Shown here: in pieces, positions 60,301 to 64,000 of the stretch
Layout: each line of letters opens with the position of its first letter
Numbering within the stretch: position 1 is the stretch's first letter
Source of the DNA: Reticulitermes lucifugus
Taxonomy: Eukaryota; Arthropoda; Insecta; Blattodea; Rhinotermitidae
Direction of reading: 5' to 3'
Assembly (NCBI GenBank): GCA_026260175.1
Contig: JAKCWW010000017.1
Location: forward strand, 1-64,000
Length of the DNA: 64,000 bases
The notes under the pieces: model-generated
Databases searched by the model: none
What the model was told of the DNA's origin: nothing
What the model saw: only the letters and a program-made list of their open reading frames with translations
Program-made: the position numbers and the translations under genes

Positions 60301-61102
60301 GCAGGGGGAATTGCGGAGGGCGGGAAGACGACGACGCTACTGCCGTTGCCCCCTGCAGGTGGTGGTGCTGCTGCTCTTGACCGAGATTCAGCAGCATTTG
60401 TGCCGCAGACTCTTCGCTGCCGTTTCCGCTGGAAGCCGGTGACGGAGAGGAAGACCAGCAGGATGTAGACGTGGAAGCCGAAGCAGCTGACAGAAGTTGC
60501 TGGGATGGAGACGGTTGCTGCGGCTCCATCGAGGTGGGTTGAGACCAGATCATAGTCCGTACTCCGCCAGCCTCACCCATGATAACTGTGGGCGCGGACC
60601 GAAGGACTCCCGGAGACCCCCCGGCTGATCGCGACGATTGCGCGTGTGTTACCGGCGGCTTCATCTCGTGGTGTAATAGAGTAATCGCGGATGTCGCCGT
60701 ACTTGACGACTGAGGGTTAAAACTAACACTACCACCACCTATCAGTTCCGGGCGGACCCCATTTATCCGACACGCCGCAGCCACTGGGCTACTAGGCGAT
60801 ACCCAGAATGTCGGGGGAGGAATCATGCCAGCACTTGTAACCACCACATTTGCACGTTGCTGCTGCTGCTGCTGTTGTTGCTGTTGCTGCTGCACAGGGC
60901 TCGGCCCCTGCCTCTGTACCACGCCTTGATGCGTTTCACCACCACAACCGCCACCCCCATCGAATACACTATTATCACCACCTTCTTTCTTCACCTGCGC
61001 TCCGCACCCACGCATTTCGCCGCCTTCCTCTTCCGGTACCGGGTCCTCACGTCGAGGTGTCGTCTCATGTTGTGCCGAATCCGGGGAAGCCCTGTGCGTC
61101 AT
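39393..61102 (-). CDS. Hr4: Nuclear receptor Hr4 (NR6A/GCNF group)
   Basis: Hr4 is an orphan nuclear receptor acting in the insect ecdysone response; in Drosophila it represses early ecdysone-induced genes and links prothoracicotropic hormone signalling to steroid output. Ten minus-strand coding exons join in frame: 61102-59994, 56772-56624, 52928-52867, 49692-49540, 47830-47696, 47068-46940, 42465-42331, 41674-41482, 40446-40319 and 39473-39393, all GT/AG. Taking the first in-frame ATG gives 757 residues. In order: a low-complexity N terminus with 12 glutamines; the DNA-binding domain at about 347-417, with [14 protein letters not shown] and [17 protein letters not shown], the insect Hr4 form; the extension [12 protein letters not shown]; a basic hinge VKYKKHKK; and the ligand-binding domain at about 537-757, with [26 protein letters not shown] and [12 protein letters not shown]. 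It ends LNSAIQR with no obvious AF-2 helix, as in NR6A. Introns reach 5.7 kb. Confidence 0.93.
39690..39915 (+). mobile_element. Degraded copy of the hammerhead-motif repeat
   Basis: In the last Hr4 intron. A CTCCCTGACTGGCTTGTCAC block, a TATATAACAC box and CCCTGAAGATGAAAG at 39809 stand in the same order as in the Penelope-like end at 45690-45930. The GAAACGTTGG part has decayed to AAAATATTTGG. It ends with CAGCATCATATCCCAACACTGCTG, like the inverted ends elsewhere. Confidence 0.5.
40134..40168. repeat. (CT)n(CG)n(CA)n composite microsatellite
   Basis: CT repeats pass into CGCGCGCGCG and then CACACACA. The alternating purine-pyrimidine part could adopt Z-form DNA. It is in the last Hr4 intron. 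Confidence 0.9.
41768..41943. mobile_element. MITE with about 70 bp inverted arms
   Basis: The left arm (41768-41843) and the complement of the right arm (41870-41943) match over nearly their whole length, through CAACAAAATGCACTNTATTG and CAGATCTTCTNTATTACA. A short loop separates them. It lies in Hr4, between the exons at 42331-42465 and 41482-41674. A related single arm lies at 8495-8595. Confidence 0.8.
42866..43970. other. Hr4 intron, no feature seen
   Basis: AT-rich sequence. The minus-strand frame 43018-43284 has no recognisable domain and no splice partner in the Hr4 frame. Confidence 0.45.
44089..44224. other. Assembly gap flanked by an identical 43 bp sequence
   Basis: Fifty N (44132-44181) separate two identical 43 bp stretches (44089-44131 and 44182-44224), each starting CAGCAATCCTCAGAGGGTAC and ending GGGATATG. 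This is what overlapping contig ends joined by a default gap would look like. Confidence 0.9.
44257..44431. mobile_element. pogo/Tigger-like MITE, 175 bp, intact TA target site
   Basis: The ends CAGTAGAACCCTGTTAAGAA and the complement of TTCTTATCCGGGTTCTACTG are inverted repeats, flanked by TA at 44255-44256 and 44432-44433. There is no coding sequence. It shares the CAGTAGAACC terminus with 34260-34560. Confidence 0.85.
44955..45180 (+). pseudogene. Retrotransposon C-terminal fragment
   Basis: The frame reads [20 protein letters not shown], the basic motif near the C terminus of RTE-like and related insect non-LTR elements, and then loses similarity. Only this part is left. Confidence 0.55.
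45250..45935 (+). mobile_element. Penelope-like element 3' end with hammerhead-like motif
   Basis: Plus-strand translation gives a degraded [20 protein letters not shown] and, one frame over, [16 protein letters not shown]. This EAIEI..H..N.NRDDG..LS..WKP pattern closes many insect Penelope-like RT/GIY-YIG proteins. About 250 bp of non-coding sequence follow, with a (TA)n run, a CTATATAAACAC box near 45796 and, at 45842-45884, AACC-CTGAAGA-U-stem-GAA-ACGU-U-GGTT. This fits a hammerhead core with a short palindromic helix III. Penelope-like elements are known to carry hammerhead ribozymes in their terminal regions. The open frame is broken by frameshifts. Confidence 0.6.
45646..45672. repeat. 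(TA)n microsatellite
   Basis: About 13 TA units lie between the Penelope-like coding remnant and its terminal non-coding region. Confidence 0.95.
46090..46965 (+). pseudogene. Decayed non-LTR retrotransposon (RTE-like)
   Basis: GGGGGTGGATGTGGCTAACA and AAATGGTTGGCTTTC-like blocks near 46190-46290, then a YGCET-like segment at 46652 and a [11 protein letters not shown]-like segment near 46865, follow the order of RTE-like insect elements. Stops and frameshifts are frequent. It ends just before the Hr4 exon at 46940-47068. Confidence 0.45.
47831..49539. other. Hr4 intron, no gene seen
   Basis: Between the exons at 49540-49692 and 47696-47830. No recognisable reading frame. An (AGAA)n-like run lies at 49495-49525, just past the donor of the 49540 exon. 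Confidence 0.5.
50790..50935 (+). repeat. Interspersed repeat fragment (same family as 3040-3265)
   Basis: The frame [20 protein letters not shown] and the string ACAAGAGTCTGCCAATAACC match the repeat in the dynamin intron. Strongly decayed; within an Hr4 intron. Confidence 0.45.
52150..52330. repeat. Inverted-repeat element
   Basis: GCTCTGCCACTGACTGGAAC near 52161 is inverted near 52295-52320 (GTTCCTGCAGTGGCAGAGTG). About 130 bp lie between the arms. It is in an Hr4 intron. Confidence 0.55.
53100..56600. other. Hr4 intron, no gene seen
   Basis: AT-rich sequence between the exons at 56624-56772 and 52867-52928. Frames such as 54684-54905 and 55762-55992 have no recognisable domain. Confidence 0.5.
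56624..56772 (-). CDS. Hr4: Hr4 exon encoding the DNA-recognition helix and second zinc finger
   Basis: It encodes [17 protein letters not shown] through [17 protein letters not shown], with the P-box EGCKG completed by the previous exon. Phase 2 in and phase 1 out match the neighbouring exons exactly. The donor reads GTTCGT, weaker than the GTRAGT consensus, but the reading frame requires it. Confidence 0.93.
57697..57945 (-). repeat. tRNA-derived SINE with poly(A) tail
   Basis: On the minus strand it starts with a tRNA-like head (CAGCCGCTCGCTTGCTGGGA), has the B box GGGTTCAAATCTCGG at about 57884-57898, and ends in a run of A (forward T run 57702-57711). It is GC-rich against its surroundings and distinct from family A. 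Within the large Hr4 intron. Confidence 0.65.
58378..58640 (-). pseudogene. mariner transposase C-terminal fragment (minus)
   Basis: The minus-strand frame reads [20 protein letters not shown] followed by LKKYLAGNR, then a decayed tail down to about 58385. This is the YSPDLAPSD block, where the last catalytic Asp of mariner transposases lies, and the usual C terminus, with stops after it. The 5' two thirds are missing. Confidence 0.8.
58645..58870 (+). pseudogene. mariner transposase C-terminal fragment (plus)
   Basis: The plus strand reads a [19 protein letters not shown]-like frame, then [20 protein letters not shown], then [13 protein letters not shown], ending as mariner transposases do. 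Stop codons interrupt it. It abuts the minus-strand fragment head to head near 58640. Confidence 0.75.
58871..59993. other. Hr4 intron upstream part, no gene seen
   Basis: CpG-richer than most of the window (58930-59400). No recognised exon or RNA gene. Confidence 0.45.
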
Positions 61103-61186
61103 ATAACGTGAGTCACTTGAAGCATCGGCTCGGAAAACCAATGATCGGGAGCTATTTTGGGGCGAAATGTGAAATGTACAAATCCA
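59994..61186 (-). CDS. Hr4: Hr4 N-terminal coding exon
   Basis: This exon holds about half of the protein. It is GC-rich and rich in serine, proline, glycine and glutamine, including a 12-glutamine run of mixed CAG/CAA codons at about 60857-60892. It ends with the first zinc-finger cysteines and GIITCEG, splitting the glycine codon before CKGFF. The frame stays open upstream of the first ATG (61102-61100) to a TAA at 61189-61187. Either translation begins at that ATG ([11 protein letters not shown]) or an upstream exon splices in, for example at the AG at 61154-61155. Confidence 0.85.
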
Positions 61187-61189
61187 TTA

Positions 61190-61755
61190 TATGAATGTAA
61201 TAAACGAATAGCACAGCCATACTATCAAGGGCACTATAAAATAATTATCCAGTGATTCAGAACTTAGTCCACCAACAACCACAATATTCTAATTGTTGTA
61301 ACCGAATAATTCTTTTACTTTTTACACTTTGTTTGTAAAATATATATTTACAGGCCATTGCAGCATATTTAAAAAGAACACAAATCAAAACAATCGAAAT
61401 CACTTTAAATGTATGATCTTTCTTTCTGAGAAAGTACAAATCCTTATAGACAGAAAACAACCTGGCCTCAAAATAGTTCAACAAAGGAGTTCCAGGCAGA
61501 ACTCATAAAGACAAATTTCCTACCTCCCAGGCTTCCGGCAAATAAAAATTTTGTGTCCATAAGTTTATATTTGGATAGTGTAGGTTTATAATCAAACAAT
61601 AAAATAAAATTTGGCCCACAGGTTAGAAGGTTTGAATGGTGCGTGTGTAATCACAAGATCAAATCTTACTGCAGTCATTAACATAATTATTTGTTATCAC
61701 CTTTATCCAGGGTATTTACAATAATAGCCTCGAAACGAACCATGTCCTTATGGTA
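61190..61755. other. Upstream of Hr4 first coding exon, no gene seen
   Basis: AT-rich. The Hr4 promoter or 5' UTR exons are not identifiable from sequence. Confidence 0.45.
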
Positions 61756-62945
61756 TATAGTGTTGCAGCTATCCTGTGGTTTCAATTTGTAGTACATATA
61801 ATGTTATTTCGCATGGTAAACGTTTTGTACTTTTACGTTAGTACTTTCCGAAGTACGTGCGCATTGCCCAATGTAGCTGTTTTCTGTAGATCCTTGATGT
61901 TGTGCTTTCCAATTATTTGTTCAGGTATTTTCTGAATGATTTTGAGATGGTTCAAGTTGTCCCTGTAATTACTGGTATCATTTCTGTTTTGACATTCCAC
62001 ATACGCTGTATTTCTATTGCAAGGTCTTTATATTTTAAAACCTTTTCGACTTCTTTCTTGATCATATTTCCATCTCCTGAACTTGCAGTGGCTAGACGTG
62101 TTCTTTCTCCGTTATCACGGACAATAATGTCCGGTTATTATCAATGAGCCACAATTGCTGCGTTCCGAATAACTCTTTCTTTAACACGGATTTTGATGGC
62201 CAGTTTATTATTAGGGATGGTTGTCAGTTTTCACCTGTCAATTTCATACTATGGTTACCCAACCTGCTTTCATGACTTTTTTCTTCTGACTTTTGTACAC
62301 GTGTATGTTCACATCAGTGTTGTCTAATTTTACCCCTGTTTCTCTGCATACGTTAAAGTGTAGTTGAGCACGCACTCTATCATGTCACTTTACGTATCGT
62401 TCTTTTGCCAATACTGGGTACGCTGCTAGAGTGCTCGTCATATTGCTGACATAGCCTGCATGTGCTATATGTCTTGTTTCAATATTTTTGTTGCATAATA
62501 TTCGGTTTGTCCTGCTATTATTTCACTTTCAGTTTCTGCTTACAGATCTCTCCTCTACAGCCATAGGAACGTATCTTCTTCACTAATACGCTCTCTGTAC
62601 TTCTTATATAGATTTCGTGTATTACTTTGCTTTCCCGCTTTTTTCTTTAAGGATTCTCCTATCTTCGTTTTTTATGCTGTGTGTCTTCGTTTTTTATGTC
62701 ATTGCTTTCATTTGTTTGTTTTAATTCTCACATAACTTTGCTGCTATTGTAATGGTTAAATTCATATTTGGTTGATTACTTTCATGGTTTTTAACGGTAT
62801 TTACAATTTGGTCATCTTTGTATTTTGTATTTGCAATATTGATTATCTCTGCTTTGTATGTCGCTTCAATTTGTAACAAGCCTCTTCCTCCTTCTTTCCC
62901 TTTTACATATAGCCTGTATTTTATATATTGTTTGTATATTTCCAG
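61756..62945 (-). pseudogene. Decayed LINE remnant, C-terminal region
   Basis: Minus-strand conceptual translation near 61840-62130 gives RTRLATASSGDGNMIKKEVE, then KYKDLAIEIQRMWNVKTEMI, PVITG, an ISKSFRKYL-like block and KDLQKTATLG. This is the conserved final stretch of a widespread LINE type found in many animals. Sequence further upstream (to about 62940) continues the element in worse condition. Confidence 0.55.
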
Positions 62946-64000
62946 TTTTCCTGTCGATTTTATGTTTCTTCTAATCTACAATTAATTATACCAAAATCGT
63001 GTCTTAATACTGGGACGGCTAATGGTCCAGTTGCTCTTGGCAGTCATCTTGGGTTTCAGTACCATTATACATCTGCTTATAATAATAATAATAATAATAA
63101 TAATCTTTTTGGGAAGAAGTCAGTGCTGATGCTGTCGACGTCAAATTTGTCGGCTAGGCCTATAACATCAAAGATTTTCATCATTGCCACGTTTGTAACT
63201 ATGGGCTATGAACAATATTTCATCCATAGGAATACTTGTAATATGCCTCCATAAAATAGTTTACATTTACAGGTTTAACCTTTTGAAGCCTAATGGTTAC
63301 TTGATGCATCAACCTTTTTGACATTCAAAAATTGTACGTTCTGCCCACACTGTATTTATGTGTATTGTATTTATATTACAACAAACACCGACGTTTGCCT
63401 TATATAACATAAATTGATTTGCTTTTTAACCGAGATGAAAAGTGTTTACTGCGCGGTACGAACTGGGTCTTTAAATTAAACAGTTTACGCTTCGTCGTTA
63501 AAGGGTTAAACATCTATTAATAATCCATGTAAAGCCTAAAGCTAACTGAAAATTTAGGAGGAAATAACCATTATATTTCAGGTGCGAAAAATACTTTATA
63601 TGCACACATTTATCGAGGGCATCGCAATGGGAGTGAAGCTGTTGATGTTAAAGACAAATGTGTGTTCTTCAAACTGTACGAGAGTTGTGGGAATGCAACC
63701 GAGGAAACATACAAGGTTACGAAAATTCCACTTGAAGACAAAACGAGTAAATTCTGAAGAGTTTTGTAATTCTGAGAAAGGTGGTAGACTGTCCGGACAG
63801 CTATAATAAATGCAGTCTGACAAAATAGCCTTTCCCATTCGTGACAAGAAGCGTGGTGATAGAACGACAATTTGTCTTTCCGATGGAATTTAGCAATGAG
63901 TGTGGCACCTGCTACGTGATTTTAACTCACTGCATGGGAGTGAAGAAAGTAGTTTCAAAATTCGTCGCTCCATTCACGACTAACCGTCTCTATCAATATT
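62946..64000. other. No recognisable gene
   Basis: An (ATA)n run lies at 63079-63104. Frames at 63582-63806 (plus) and 63596-63870 (minus) overlap each other and show no family similarity. Confidence 0.45.

Noticed and set aside
60202-61194. Plus-strand frames opposite the Hr4 N-terminal exon
   Set aside because: Antisense by-products of a GC-rich coding exon, full of leucine or alanine runs that come from the CAG/CTG repeat.
63582-63870. Overlapping frames on both strands at the right edge
   Set aside because: Mutually antisense, short, and without similarity to known proteins.

Overview
The window is insect genomic DNA: AT-rich, intron-rich, and crowded with non-LTR retrotransposon remnants, Penelope-like fragments, tRNA-derived SINEs and short inverted-repeat elements. 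Three conserved single-copy animal genes can be rebuilt exon by exon: a dynamin (shibire type), protein phosphatase 6 catalytic subunit, and the nuclear receptor Hr4 (NR6A group). The insect-type DNA-binding domain of Hr4 and the repeat content point to an insect, perhaps a polyneopteran such as a termite or cockroach; that last step is a weak inference.

Layout. Positions 1-1995 hold a decayed non-LTR retrotransposon. Dynamin runs on the minus strand from a start codon at 7426 down to 2810; only its first three coding exons are present and the rest lies off the left edge. Its start faces that of PP6 (8760-14030, plus strand, seven coding exons, 303 residues, intact). The 1.3 kb between them is a putative divergent promoter that contains a 60 bp near-perfect palindrome. 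From about 14.9 to 22.9 kb there are SINEs and retrotransposon debris but no recognised host gene. A three-exon HARBI1-like/Harbinger transposase gene with an intact reading frame lies at 22986-25312 (minus). A BESS-like reading frame, broken by one stop, lies antisense inside its second intron. A second, internally deleted copy of the first retrotransposon follows at 25.7-26.8 kb. From 27 to 39 kb there are repeats, nested DNA transposons (a pogo-like element inside a hAT-like one) and a CpG-richer stretch without a recognisable gene.

The rest, 39393-61102 (minus), is Hr4: ten coding exons that join in frame into about 757 residues, with polyglutamine, a two-zinc-finger DNA-binding domain split across two exons, and a ligand-binding domain. 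Its introns hold a Penelope-like 3' end with a hammerhead-ribozyme-like motif, MITEs, a SINE interrupted by other insertions, and an assembly gap flanked by identical sequence. Head-to-head mariner fragments lie in the large intron upstream of the exon for the second zinc finger, and a LINE remnant lies beyond the first coding exon.

The three host genes have no obvious shared pathway: dynamin acts in endocytosis, PP6 in cell-cycle and signalling dephosphorylation, and Hr4 in the ecdysone response. No new multi-gene system is evident. The least conventional signals are the hammerhead-like motif shared by a Penelope-like end and short inverted-repeat elements, the promoter palindrome, and the Harbinger gene pair in nested antisense arrangement.
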